Below the pieces are notes generated by a model. It saw only the letters and a list, made by a program, of their open reading frames with translations. It ran no database searches and had not been told where the DNA came from. DNA of 64,000 nt from Bacteroidaceae bacterium (GTDB lineage Bacteria; Bacteroidota; Bacteroidia; Bacteroidales; Bacteroidaceae), in assembly GCA_017448965.1 (NCBI GenBank), contig JAFSKK010000009.1:62001-126000 (forward strand), read 5' to 3'. A program made the position numbers and the translations under genes. Numbering within the stretch: position 1 is the stretch's first letter; each line of letters opens with the position of its first letter. Positions 34,448 through 41,538 of the stretch are shown piece by piece.

Positions 34448-35222
34448 ACTTCAATCCTCCTACCACCTTTTCCCATTCGTCGCAAAACTCCTGCATCGAA
34501 TGGAAGAGCAGATTTGCCCCCTGACTCAGCAACGCATCGTCGGGCAGCGGTCCTGTGTTCACAGCAATGGTGAATACTCCTGCTGCCACACCTGCCTGAA
34601 CTCCCAGCGGGGCATTCTCCACCACGATGAAATTGGCAGGCGACAACACCGCGCTTTTCCCGTCACACCGCTCACACCACTTTCCATACTTCTCCATGCC
34701 CATCAGATAAGGCTCCGGATTGGGTTTGCCGTACTTCACATCGAAGGCCGTCACCATCAGTTCCTCCCGAAAGATGTCCGGGAAGTTTCTGTTCAATCGG
34801 TCCAACAAAGTCACTTGACCGCTACCAGTCACCACCATCGGCACCACCCCACTCGCCTTCACCTTCACCAAGAGTTCATACGCTCCGGGCATCCGTTCCG
34901 CCTTGGGACACTGATTGAACAGTTCACTCTTGTGCCTGTAGATACGCTCAATCTCATCCTCCGTAGCCTCATATCCACGCTGACGGATGGACACCATATT
35001 GATGGTGCCAGCCCCAGTGCGTCCCTCGTGCATATAGGCCTCCCATTCGGGCAAATCCAACCCGAAATGTGCCATCGTCTCGTGCCAGCATTTGGCATGA
35101 TTTTTCATCGAATCGAACAGCACACCATCCATGTCGAACATGGCGGCCTTCAGTTCCATCCGCTCGATTCCCTTCTCCTCCAAATACTTTCTTACTGCTA
35201 ATCCTATCTGATTCTTATCCAT
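34431..35222 (-). CDS. HAD-superfamily hydrolase, beta-phosphoglucomutase-like
   Basis: 263 residues from the ATG at 35222. The frame is open up to 35315, but a TACCTTTG box at 35285-35292 lies in that part, so the longer form is unlikely. HAD motif I is MFDMDGVLFDS, motif II VVTGSG, motif III near KYGKPNPEPYL, and motif IV VENAPLGVQA. A four-helix cap (YMHEGRTGAGTINM...) places it in the subfamily I group of sugar-phosphate phosphatases or mutases; the substrate is unknown. Confidence 0.87.
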   Translation of the reverse strand: MDKNQIGLAVRKYLEEKGIERMELKAAMFDMDGVLFDSMKNHAKCWHETMAHFGLDLPEWEAYMHEGRTGAGTINMVSIRQRGYEATEDEIERIYRHKSELFNQCPKAERMPGAYELLVKVKASGVVPMVVTGSGQVTLLDRLNRNFPDIFREELMVTAFDVKYGKPNPEPYLMGMEKYGKWCERCDGKSAVLSPANFIVVENAPLGVQAGVAAGVFTIAVNTGPLPDDALLSQGANLLFHSMQEFCDEWEKVVGGLKFNSFS

Positions 35223-35284
35223 CTTAAATCCTTGCTTCCGTACTGAAAAACCTTTCTCACGTACTGCGCAACTCAAATCTTTTG

Positions 35285-35292
35285 CAAAGGTA
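35285..35292 (-). promoter_or_regulatory. -7 box of HAD gene
   Basis: TACCTTTG on the minus strand, 63 bp before the ATG at 35222. Confidence 0.55.
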
Positions 35293-35638
35293 CTGAGTTT
35301 CAGCCACAACACCAAATTCCTCCACTAATTCTTTTCATCTCATACCACACACCCGTTGCCCCCACGAGCTTTACGCCACTACCCTCACGAGCTTTACGTC
35401 GCTACCCTCGTGAGCCTTTCGACACTCGTGTTTCACACAGAACCTATATGCTTCCCCACACAGCCTCATCGTGTTATATTTCACACAGAAAACTCAGAAA
35501 GCACAGAAATATTCACAAACATGTGTAAAAAAAGCCGTAATTTTGCAGCCGAGAAACAAACAGGACAGCTACATCCGTGTTTCCCAAAAACTTCCGAAAC
35601 ATTAGAACGACAACATAAAACTCAATATATCTCACAGA
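35293..35638. other. Intergenic region with a 23-bp degenerate repeat and promoter of DUF4250 gene
   Basis: Units CACGAGCTTTACGCCACTACCCT (35363-35385), CACGAGCTTTACGTCGCTACCCT (35386-35408) and CGTGAGCCTTTCGACACTCGTG (35409-35430) form a 23-bp tandem repeat. A plus-strand -7 box TAATTTTG lies at 35538-35545. No credible gene: the open frame from 35356 to 35871 has no protein-like features and overlaps the DUF4250 gene in another frame. Confidence 0.6.
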
Positions 35639-35839
35639 ATGGAACATCTACCCAAAGATCCCTTCATGTTGGTGTCAGCCATCAACATGCTCCTAAGAGA
35701 CCACGAATTCGACTCCCTGGAAGATTTGTGCGCCAACTTCGACAAAGAAGTGGAAGAACTCAAGGCCTACCTTCTGCAACACGGCTACACCTACAGCGAA
35801 GCACAAAAACAGATGCGCCCCGTCGGCTACGACGAATGA
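35639..35839 (+). CDS. DUF4250 domain protein
   Basis: 66 residues including the start. The family pattern is plain: LPKDPFMLVSAINMLLRD, then SLEDLC and a central EELKAYLLQHGYTY. Small helical protein of unknown role, found in Bacteroidetes and Firmicutes. It is preceded by a promoter box, and was originally convergent with the tRNA array that now lies beyond the island: the hairpin just after this gene recurs directly after the tRNA-Ser gene. Confidence 0.85.
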   Translation: MEHLPKDPFMLVSAINMLLRDHEFDSLEDLCANFDKEVEELKAYLLQHGYTYSEAQKQMRPVGYDE

Positions 35840-35843
35840 GACC

Positions 35844-35880
35844 TAAACGCAAGAAAGAGCCACTCATGTGACTCTTTCTT
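35844..35880. repeat. Left 37-bp direct repeat of the island (att-like), contains terminator hairpin
   Basis: Identical over 37 bp to 40375-40411. The core is an inverted repeat AAGAAAGAG...CTCTTTCTT around CCACTCATGTGA. Located 5 bp after the DUF4250 stop. A degenerate inverted relative (GGCTCACACATGAGTAGG) lies just inside the island at about 35910. Confidence 0.9.
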
Positions 35881-35938
35881 CAATCAGCCCCACTCTTGCC
35901 ATACTACTGGCTCACACATGAGTAGGCATAAAAGCAAC

Positions 35939-36286
35939 TTAGAGTATGGCTACACCCTGGGTAGAGTTTGACAACACCTTCTTTTCTGTAATCGATTTGA
36001 TCATCACCACCTCCCGAGGATCAACACAGCCGTCGCATTCAGACATTTCAACAAACAAATTCATTGCATACGTTTTCTTTTCTGCTGAAAATTTGGCGAA
36101 CTCATTAGAGAGATAGTCAAAATCTATCATTTCCAAATGATCAAACTCACTGATATCTAATTCAAAATCGTGAAAGATTTTGTTTAGATATTCAGTCTCC
36201 GCAGGATTCAAGATACTATCAGCCCTCATAATGAGTACTAGCGTCTGGAATATTATCCTTTTTTCTAATATTGTGAATTCTTGCAT
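35939..36286 (-). CDS. TerB-like protein
   Basis: 115 residues, mostly helical. Features of the TerB/TerB-like fold are the N-terminal helix with LVLIMRADSILNPAETEYL, an acidic pair of DG.../D.E motifs, and the second FVEMSECDGCVDPREVVMI, where the acidic residues bind divalent metal in TerB. Such proteins were first linked to tellurite resistance but are common in defence and stress loci as membrane or metal-sensing adaptors. Starts 2 bp after the helicase stop, so it is the last gene of the operon. Confidence 0.7.
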   Translation of the reverse strand: MQEFTILEKRIIFQTLVLIMRADSILNPAETEYLNKIFHDFELDISEFDHLEMIDFDYLSNEFAKFSAEKKTYAMNLFVEMSECDGCVDPREVVMIKSITEKKVLSNSTQGVAIL

Positions 36287-36288
36287 AA

Positions 36289-38892
36289 TTATCTGATATT
36301 GTTTTTGAAAAATGAATCGTACTTTCTGTTCCCCATATTGATAATGAACAAGTTATTCCTTGCCCTTGTAATAGCCGTGTATATCAAAGCAGGTGCGTTT
36401 TCTCTTGCTTTTATGTAATATCCTTCATATTTTTCATCATCTTTCATTTCTGGTTGCAAAAGTAATATGACATTTTTTGACTCCCAGCCCTTGAAGCTAT
36501 GAATTGTAGAGAATTTAATCGCGTCACAATCTGTTGTAAAATGGGTTTTTGCGGCTCGACGTATATCTTCCAAATCACGGTCGAAGCAAACGACGTTTTT
36601 TGTTTTTCTCTTTAGCTCATTATATTGTTCAAGGGTCTCGAAGTTAATCATGCTCTGCAGGTGAGACAAATGGGTGTAACAATTCTCTATGTCCCGCAAC
36701 ACATTGATAGATTCTGCCATTACCACCACATCTGTTGAGCTTAAGTTGTAGGTCTGCATAATCCAATTTATATTCTTGCATATTTCCAGCCCTTTCTTCT
36801 CTGTACCCAAATTCCAATACTTAATGTAAAACTTTTCATACGTATCCTGAATAGAGAATAGTTGAGAAGAACTATCCATAAAAGTAATAGCGAAGAGTGA
36901 CGACAAGTGGGCGATTCGGGGATTGAGAATACGCATAGACACCCTTTCACTTAATTCGTTCCAGCGGCCTGTGAAAGTGTGAATTATCGGCATTTTTGAA
37001 TCGGCTTCTAATTCTCGGCCATATATGTTCTGCTCACCATCTCCAAAAATGGAAATACTGCCATCAGGATCTAGAAAATAGTTTATGATGCTGTCAAACC
37101 ATGCTGTTTTAAAGTCCTGAGCTTCGTCAATAATGATTGTTTTGTATTTAGCAATATCTTTTGTATATGGGGCAAAGAATTTGACATTATCATAATCGAC
37201 AAGTGATGCTCCATCAGCGTAGCGATTTGCCATAGATTTAAAGAAACGATGATAATTTGTGATTTCAAACATGGTTGTTGAAAAATCAGCAGGAACCTGA
37301 TTAATCCGCATTCTAACATATTGAATCAGGGATATATTAAAAGTCAGTATCAGAACCGTATCACCAGTACGCAGATGTTGCTCTACCGCTCTATTTGCTA
37401 CTACCTGAGTCTTTCCACAGCCAGCGACTCCTTTTACACGCAGACGCTTATTTTCACTACGAACAAACTTTTTTTGTTCATCACTGAGCCTAAAATTCTG
37501 GTCACCATCCTTGAACGAATGCCAATGACCTACTATGAGGGATAACAGTTCATTATAATAGTCAGACTTAAAACCATTCGCACGTTGGGAGTTGAGTATT
37601 TCTTTCAAATCATCAGATGGGTATAATTGAAGAACATACTCAAAAAAGTCCTTTTTCTCAATTCTATCGTCAGCTTCATTATATTTTCGTTCTTTTGCAA
37701 TTGCCATTCTTCGATTAGAGTTGATTTTCTCATTAACTTTGGCAATCTGTTCTTCTACTTCAGATTTAGAACTCTTCGGGAAATATAGAGCTGTTTTAAC
37801 ACTATTATACACGGTCTTGTTTATAACTGAATCTATCTTTATACTTTTAAGATGCGTACTAAACAAGAAACTTTTTATGTTTTCAATACGACGATAATAT
37901 ATTTCTAATTTCTCAATGTCCTCGCATACGTTAAGGAGGATGATACCGTGACTCAAATGAGCCAATACTACATCTGGAACATCTGTGCAGATGTTTGGCC
38001 TAAAAAAGACATCATACGTTTTTCCACAGCATGCCCTTATCTTATTATAACAATCAATCACGTCATCACTCACTACCCCTCTTAAACATTCAGCGGCATA
38101 ATCGTAGTCATCGCTATTGCAGATGCTCTCAGCTTTCTCAATGTAGTTTTCATTAATTGTTTCGCTTCTTTTATGGACAAAACATTTCGTCTCACAACCA
38201 TAAGGATGCTTCGTCTTAGTTGTATAAGCATAGGGAAATTGCTCGATGTTCGAGAAATATTGAGTTGGAGAAAAATAACCGCAGAAGTCTTTTATACGTG
38301 TATTGTATGAGAACTTTGGTCCGACACAAATCATATAATTGACATTTGCCAATGAACCTGTTTTGTGCGCTAGCCAATGAAGGCTGATATTTCTGATATC
38401 GAGTATATTTGAAAATAAATTTATACTTATTCTAGACTTGCAATCAAGTTCATCCCATAATTCATAGTCATTATTTGGTATATACTTGTTGGCACATCTT
38501 ATATCAACACCGGGACCTATAGCGTGCTTTATCCAAAAATGTGCACGAGACAAAGCTAACTCTGAAGGCTCTATCAGCGTTATGCGTTGAAGCCTACCTA
38601 ACAAATTTCTCTCTGATAGAAATTCTATGGCCACTAGCGATGCCATCCCTTGCCCGCAGCCCCAATCAAAGATCTCGTAGCCGTACATTTCGAAATCTTG
38701 TGTTGGCAAATTCTGCAGTGCGGCACGACATTTTATAATATGAATCTCTCCATATGCTGCAAGATACGCATTAAGTTCGTCTTCCGTTTGAGGAACTTTT
38801 GTCCCATGATCAGTTACTTCCCATGGTCTATCTTTAAGATGAGATGGTAGCCTTTGGTAGCACTGTTCTACTATAGAGATAGGATCAATCAT
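36289..38892 (-). CDS. Fusion protein: class I methyltransferase fold + NERD-like segment + superfamily I helicase
   Basis: 867 residues. Residues about 45-245 look like a class I SAM methyltransferase: motif I FDWGCGQG (75-82) and an acidic strand end TLIEPS (105-110). Residues about 290-345 resemble a NERD nuclease-like module (PNICTDVPDVVLAHLSHGII), but the catalytic E-x-K is replaced (NVCE), so nuclease activity is doubtful. The helicase part (465-867) has motif I GVAGCGKT (488-495), motif II DEAQ (589-592), motif III SIFGDGEQNIYG, motif V IHSFKGWES and motif VI TAITRARNNL, all intact. Its ATG overlaps the DUF1848 stop (ATGA), indicating coupling. I do not know a described system with this exact fusion; defence is inference. 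Confidence 0.85.
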   Translation of the reverse strand: MIDPISIVEQCYQRLPSHLKDRPWEVTDHGTKVPQTEDELNAYLAAYGEIHIIKCRAALQNLPTQDFEMYGYEIFDWGCGQGMASLVAIEFLSERNLLGRLQRITLIEPSELALSRAHFWIKHAIGPGVDIRCANKYIPNNDYELWDELDCKSRISINLFSNILDIRNISLHWLAHKTGSLANVNYMICVGPKFSYNTRIKDFCGYFSPTQYFSNIEQFPYAYTTKTKHPYGCETKCFVHKRSETINENYIEKAESICNSDDYDYAAECLRGVVSDDVIDCYNKIRACCGKTYDVFFRPNICTDVPDVVLAHLSHGIILLNVCEDIEKLEIYYRRIENIKSFLFSTHLKSIKIDSVINKTVYNSVKTALYFPKSSKSEVEEQIAKVNEKINSNRRMAIAKERKYNEADDRIEKKDFFEYVLQLYPSDDLKEILNSQRANGFKSDYYNELLSLIVGHWHSFKDGDQNFRLSDEQKKFVRSENKRLRVKGVAGCGKTQVVANRAVEQHLRTGDTVLILTFNISLIQYVRMRINQVPADFSTTMFEITNYHRFFKSMANRYADGASLVDYDNVKFFAPYTKDIAKYKTIIIDEAQDFKTAWFDSIINYFLDPDGSISIFGDGEQNIYGRELEADSKMPIIHTFTGRWNELSERVSMRILNPRIAHLSSLFAITFMDSSSQLFSIQDTYEKFYIKYWNLGTEKKGLEICKNINWIMQTYNLSSTDVVVMAESINVLRDIENCYTHLSHLQSMINFETLEQYNELKRKTKNVVCFDRDLEDIRRAAKTHFTTDCDAIKFSTIHSFKGWESKNVILLLQPEMKDDEKYEGYYIKARENAPALIYTAITRARNNLFIINMGNRKYDSFFKNNIR

Positions 38893-39935
38893 AGAATACT
38901 CTCGCTCTTAGGATTCATTTCATGTCGTTTATAATTCTCAGCAGCCTTCTCTTTACTCGTATTGGCATAGCAATACTCACAGAAATGAATACAAGTATTG
39001 TATTCACCAATATCTTTACTCTGCATACATCCACAGAAATCACGTTGTCCACCATCCTTAATGGCATAGCGGTCGTCTGGCAATAGAATGGCACTTGCTG
39101 GCAATGGTTCTGGCTCACCGAAGAGATTATATTTCCTTTGTTTGATGGCAGCACCTATGAAATCCATCAACTGCTTATCATCATGGGCAAATCTCACAAT
39201 CAGATCGTAATCAATACAATGATTATGCTCTACACCAAACTGTTGAAGATCGATTTTTTCTCCGCAAGTTGCAAGTGTATAACCCCATTTTTTGTTGAGC
39301 ATAGACAAACGCTCGGCAAACTCCATCATTTGTGACTCAGTCCAATCTTGATAGGGAATATTATTCTTTTGAAGATTGCTTTTTACCTTATTGTAACTAA
39401 CAATATCAGCAAAACTAAACACGAGTTTTTCTGTGTAGCCTCGTAACTGATCACCAATACACTCTATCTTGGACAGCAGTGTATCAATAGAAATATCATC
39501 AGTCAATATCAACGGATCAAAACGCCAAATAACTCTTCCCTTTCCTAGCTTATCTACTAGTTGCTTGAACGTGTCTATACGCTCTGAGAGTTTTGGAACA
39601 CCTCGTTCCAAACCCTCGGTTTCATAATCATTAAGAGTATATTGGATATAGCAACCAATATTCCGTTCTTTCAGATAGTCAAGATGAGGCAACAATGGAC
39701 GAGGATTCTTTGACCAAAAGACGATGAATCGAGTTTTATTATAAGACACATATCCTTTGACCCCGTTAAACGGATTAGTCCAAGCTGAATAACCCACCTT
39801 TAGCCGATGGAAAAACCAATCAGCATAAAAGGACGGAACATCTGTACTTCGGCTTGCAGAAACTATTATCGGTACTTGCATTGGCACCACTTCTCCGTTT
39901 TCTCTTGGCTGGTTTTCTTTAATCCACGCTGCCAT
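38889..39935 (-). CDS. DUF1848 family protein with CX3CX2C cluster
   Basis: 348 residues. The family opening IIVSASRSTDVPSFYADWF is clear, then FWSKNPRPLLPHL and QYTLNDYE. A TIM-barrel-like middle follows (VIWRFDPLILT, LVFSFADIV). The C-terminus has CGC (301-303) and then C315-x3-C319-x2-C322 (CIHFCEYCYA), the spacing of radical-SAM 4Fe-4S sites but at the opposite end of the protein; Cys224 lies in LATCGE. DUF1848 is an uncharacterised family. The stop overlaps the helicase start by 4 bp, and an upstream decayed gene ends 11 bp before its ATG. The Fe-S role is inference. Confidence 0.85.
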   Translation of the reverse strand: MAAWIKENQPRENGEVVPMQVPIIVSASRSTDVPSFYADWFFHRLKVGYSAWTNPFNGVKGYVSYNKTRFIVFWSKNPRPLLPHLDYLKERNIGCYIQYTLNDYETEGLERGVPKLSERIDTFKQLVDKLGKGRVIWRFDPLILTDDISIDTLLSKIECIGDQLRGYTEKLVFSFADIVSYNKVKSNLQKNNIPYQDWTESQMMEFAERLSMLNKKWGYTLATCGEKIDLQQFGVEHNHCIDYDLIVRFAHDDKQLMDFIGAAIKQRKYNLFGEPEPLPASAILLPDDRYAIKDGGQRDFCGCMQSKDIGEYNTCIHFCEYCYANTSKEKAAENYKRHEMNPKSESIL

Positions 39936-39946
39936 ATTATTTTTTG

Positions 39947-40202
39947 TTATGCTTTCAAATGCCCATACAACTTCAATCTCAGCACCTCACCATTAGGGAG
40001 CTCGAACTGGAGCTTGACTTACCCTCTGGCCATAGACTTTGGGATATTGCTATTGAAGTACGGATTCTTATGTCCCTACAATAGCACAACAGCGACCAGT
40101 CCTTCGTCTTCTGCACGATATATCTACCATCTCGAACATCACCAGCTGACCCCGAATCTCATATCTCTTGCTTTGTTTCTGGTGCAGTTTTTCCATCGTC
40201 AT
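39947..40202 (-). pseudogene. Decayed small gene at the head of the island operon
   Basis: Starting from the ATG at 40202, one frame reads MTMEKLHQKQSKRYEIRGQL. After about 40125 the sensible reading moves to a second frame (GRYIVQKTKDWSLLCY). Near 40078 it moves to a third (GHKNPYFNSNIPKSMARG, a TAA, then KLQFELPNGEVLRLKLYGHLKA) ending at 39947. So two frameshifts and at least one in-frame stop broke an approximately 85-residue protein. Family not recognised. It lies directly after the operon promoter, so its loss may be recent. Confidence 0.6.
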
Positions 40203-40216
40203 ATAGGTTTCGCCCA

Positions 40217-40224
40217 CAAAGGTA
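40217..40224 (-). promoter_or_regulatory. -7 box of the island operon
   Basis: TACCTTTG on the minus strand, only 14 bp before the ATG of the decayed first gene, suggesting an almost leaderless transcript. No other promoter-like box was found between the decayed gene and DUF1848. Confidence 0.55.
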
Positions 40225-40287
40225 GGGCAAAAAATGCATAATACAAAATAAAAAAATCCTTTTTTTGAGTCAGGAATCCTTCTGAGC

Positions 40288-40342
40288 AACCATAAACCAG
40301 CGGAATCGGGAAGAAAATGCAAGTTTCCGCTGGTTTATGGTT
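40288..40342. repeat. 17-bp perfect inverted repeat near the right island end
   Basis: AACCATAAACCAGCGGA (40288-40304) pairs with 40326-40342, with a 21-nt loop. It lies between the operon promoter and the right direct repeat. No strong U-tract; could be a recombination-related or termination structure. Confidence 0.75.
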
Positions 40343-40374
40343 ATGAGTCACTTTGCAGCCAAAATCACAGGATA

Positions 40375-40411
40375 TAAACGCAAGAAAGAGCCACTCATGT
40401 GACTCTTTCTT
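40375..40411. repeat. Right 37-bp direct repeat of the island; tRNA-array terminator
   Basis: Identical to 35844-35880. Read on the minus strand, it is the hairpin with U-tract directly after tRNA-Ser and is probably the terminator of the tRNA operon. Confidence 0.9.
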
Positions 40412-40413
40412 TG

Positions 40414-40498
40414 CGGAGGGAGAGGGATTCGAACCCCCGGTGCCTCTCAGCACGACGGTTTTCAAGACCGTTGTAATCGACCACTCTACCATCCCTCC
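40414..40498 (-). tRNA. tRNA-Ser (UGA)
   Basis: 85 nt, type II with a long variable arm (GTGCTGAGAGGCAC region). Anticodon loop TCTTGAAAA gives anticodon TGA. Acceptor GGAGGGA pairs with TCCCTCC, discriminator G, no encoded CCA. Last gene of the array and the one next to the island boundary. Confidence 0.95.
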
Positions 40499-40541
40499 TA
40501 ATATGAAAGGGATTTTGATGTTGTCTCAATCCCTTTCCTTG

Positions 40542-40614
40542 TACGCCCTCAGGGGCTCGAACCCTGGACCCATTGATTAAGAGTCAATTGCTCTACCAAC
40601 TGAGCTAAGGACGC
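40542..40614 (-). tRNA. tRNA-Lys (CUU)
   Basis: 73 nt. Anticodon loop ACTCTTAAT gives CTT. Acceptor GCGTCCT/AGGGCGT pairs with two wobbles; T-loop TTCGAGC. No encoded CCA. Confidence 0.95.
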
Positions 40615-40628
40615 ATCTTTATGTTTTG

Positions 40629-40702
40629 CGCTTCAGGATGGGCTTGAACCAACGACCCCATGATTAACAGTCATGTGCTCTAACCAACTGAGCTACTGAA
40701 GC
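40629..40702 (-). tRNA. tRNA-Asn (GUU)
   Basis: 74 nt. Anticodon loop ACTGTTAAT gives GTT. Acceptor GCTTCAG pairs perfectly with CTGAAGC; discriminator G. The T-stem has one mismatch. Confidence 0.93.
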
Positions 40703-40730
40703 ATTATCTTTATTTCTGGCGTTCCTTGTG

Positions 40731-40812
40731 TGAAGAGGAGGAGACTCGAACTCCCACGGGCTGAGCCCACTACCCCCTCAAAGTAGCGCGTCTACCATTC
40801 CGCCACCTCTCC
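40731..40812 (-). tRNA. tRNA-Leu (GAG)
   Basis: 82 nt, type II. Stem CTACT/GGTAG encloses loop TTGAGGG with anticodon GAG. Acceptor GGAGAGG/CCTCTTC has one wobble; discriminator A. Confidence 0.93.
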
Positions 40813-40858
40813 ATTGAAGGATTTATTTGTTTTCAGACATTGGAAGTTCCAACTTTTG

Positions 40859-40931
40859 AGCGGAAGACGGGGCTCAAACCCGCGACCCCCAGCTTGGAAG
40901 GCTAGTGCTCTATCAACTGAGCTACTTCCGC
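40859..40931 (-). tRNA. tRNA-Gly (UCC)
   Basis: 73 nt. Anticodon loop CTTCCAA gives TCC. Acceptor GCGGAAG/CTTCCGC perfect; discriminator T. Confidence 0.94.
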
Positions 40932-40973
40932 GACCTCTATGTGGGCTTTCACCCGTGTGGATTTTCATCCGTG

Positions 40974-41056
40974 TGGGCAGGGACGGATTCGAACCGCCGA
41001 AGCCGTAAGGCAACAGATTTACAGTCTGCCCGTTTTAACCACTTACCTACCTACCC
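40974..41056 (-). tRNA. tRNA-Tyr (GUA)
   Basis: 83 nt with a long variable arm. Anticodon loop ACTGTAAAT gives GTA. Acceptor GGGTAGG/CCTGCCC with one wobble; discriminator A. Confidence 0.94.
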
Positions 41057-41094
41057 GAAACTTTCTTCCAGAACGATGATTCCTCAAAAAGGAG

Positions 41095-41168
41095 TGACTC
41101 GCACAGGATTCAAACCTGTAACCTTTTGATCCGTAGTCAAATGCTCTATTCAGTTGAGCTAGCGAGCC
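41095..41168 (-). tRNA. tRNA-Arg (ACG)
   Basis: 74 nt. Anticodon loop ACTACGGAT gives ACG, whose A34 is normally edited to inosine. Acceptor GGCTCGC/GCGAGTC with one wobble; discriminator A. Confidence 0.94.
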
Positions 41169-41187
41169 AAATGATTCTTTTTGTAGG

Positions 41188-41203
41188 CGTGGGCGCTGAC
41201 GGA
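41188..41203 (-). repeat. 16-bp copy of the tRNA-Val 3' end
   Basis: CGTGGGCGCTGACGGA at 41188-41203 equals 41236-41251, which is the 3' acceptor strand and start of the T-arm of tRNA-Val. The rest of a tRNA is absent, so this is a fragment. Confidence 0.7.
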
Positions 41204-41237
41204 GTGTTTTCAACGAACCGTCATCTTCACCACTACG

Positions 41238-41312
41238 TGGGCGCTGACGGATTCGAACCGCCGACCCTCTGCTTGTAAGGCAGACGCTCTGAACCAGCTG
41301 AGCTAAGCGCCC
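41238..41312 (-). tRNA. tRNA-Val (UAC)
   Basis: 75 nt, first gene of the array in transcription order. Anticodon loop CTTACAA gives TAC. Acceptor GGGCGCT/AGCGCCC perfect; discriminator A. Confidence 0.95.
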
Positions 41313-41400
41313 CTGCATCGTTGGGGAAAGTCCTTCAGAACAACGCTGTCACACTAGACTTTGTTGGTTTGTGTCTTCCGTTCCTTCCCGAAAGCGAGTG

Positions 41401-41408
41401 CAAAGGTA
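41401..41408 (-). promoter_or_regulatory. -7 box of the tRNA array
   Basis: TACCTTTG on the minus strand, about 89 bp before the 5' end of tRNA-Val. It probably drives all eight tRNAs. Confidence 0.55.
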
Positions 41409-41538
41409 GAGACTTTTTGGCAATCCACCAAATGTTTCAGCACTTTTTTTCCGACTTTTTTCTTTCAGCTTTTTAAGTTGCTGAGAATCAATGATACTTC
41501 AAAAAGCCTCTCCTCGCGTAAGTCTGTCAGAATGCACT

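Larger units (their letters stand above)
35881..40374. mobile_element. Genomic island between 37-bp direct repeats at a tRNA array (candidate defence island)
   Basis: About 4.5 kb with one leftward operon: a decayed small gene, DUF1848, methyltransferase-NERD-like-helicase fusion, and TerB-like. The sequence is visibly richer in A and T than both flanks (by eye, not computed). Left and right boundaries are the two identical repeats; the right one abuts the 3' end of tRNA-Ser. No integrase, transposase or relaxase is present, so the island is either immobile now or was moved in trans. Confidence 0.75.

Noticed and set aside
35356-35871. 171-codon plus-strand open frame
   Set aside because: It covers the 23-bp repeat and overlaps the DUF4250 gene in another frame; composition is not protein-like.
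35881-40374. Insertion sequence or integrase within the island
   Set aside because: All frames were looked at and none shows transposase or tyrosine/serine recombinase motifs; the island has no mobility gene of its own.
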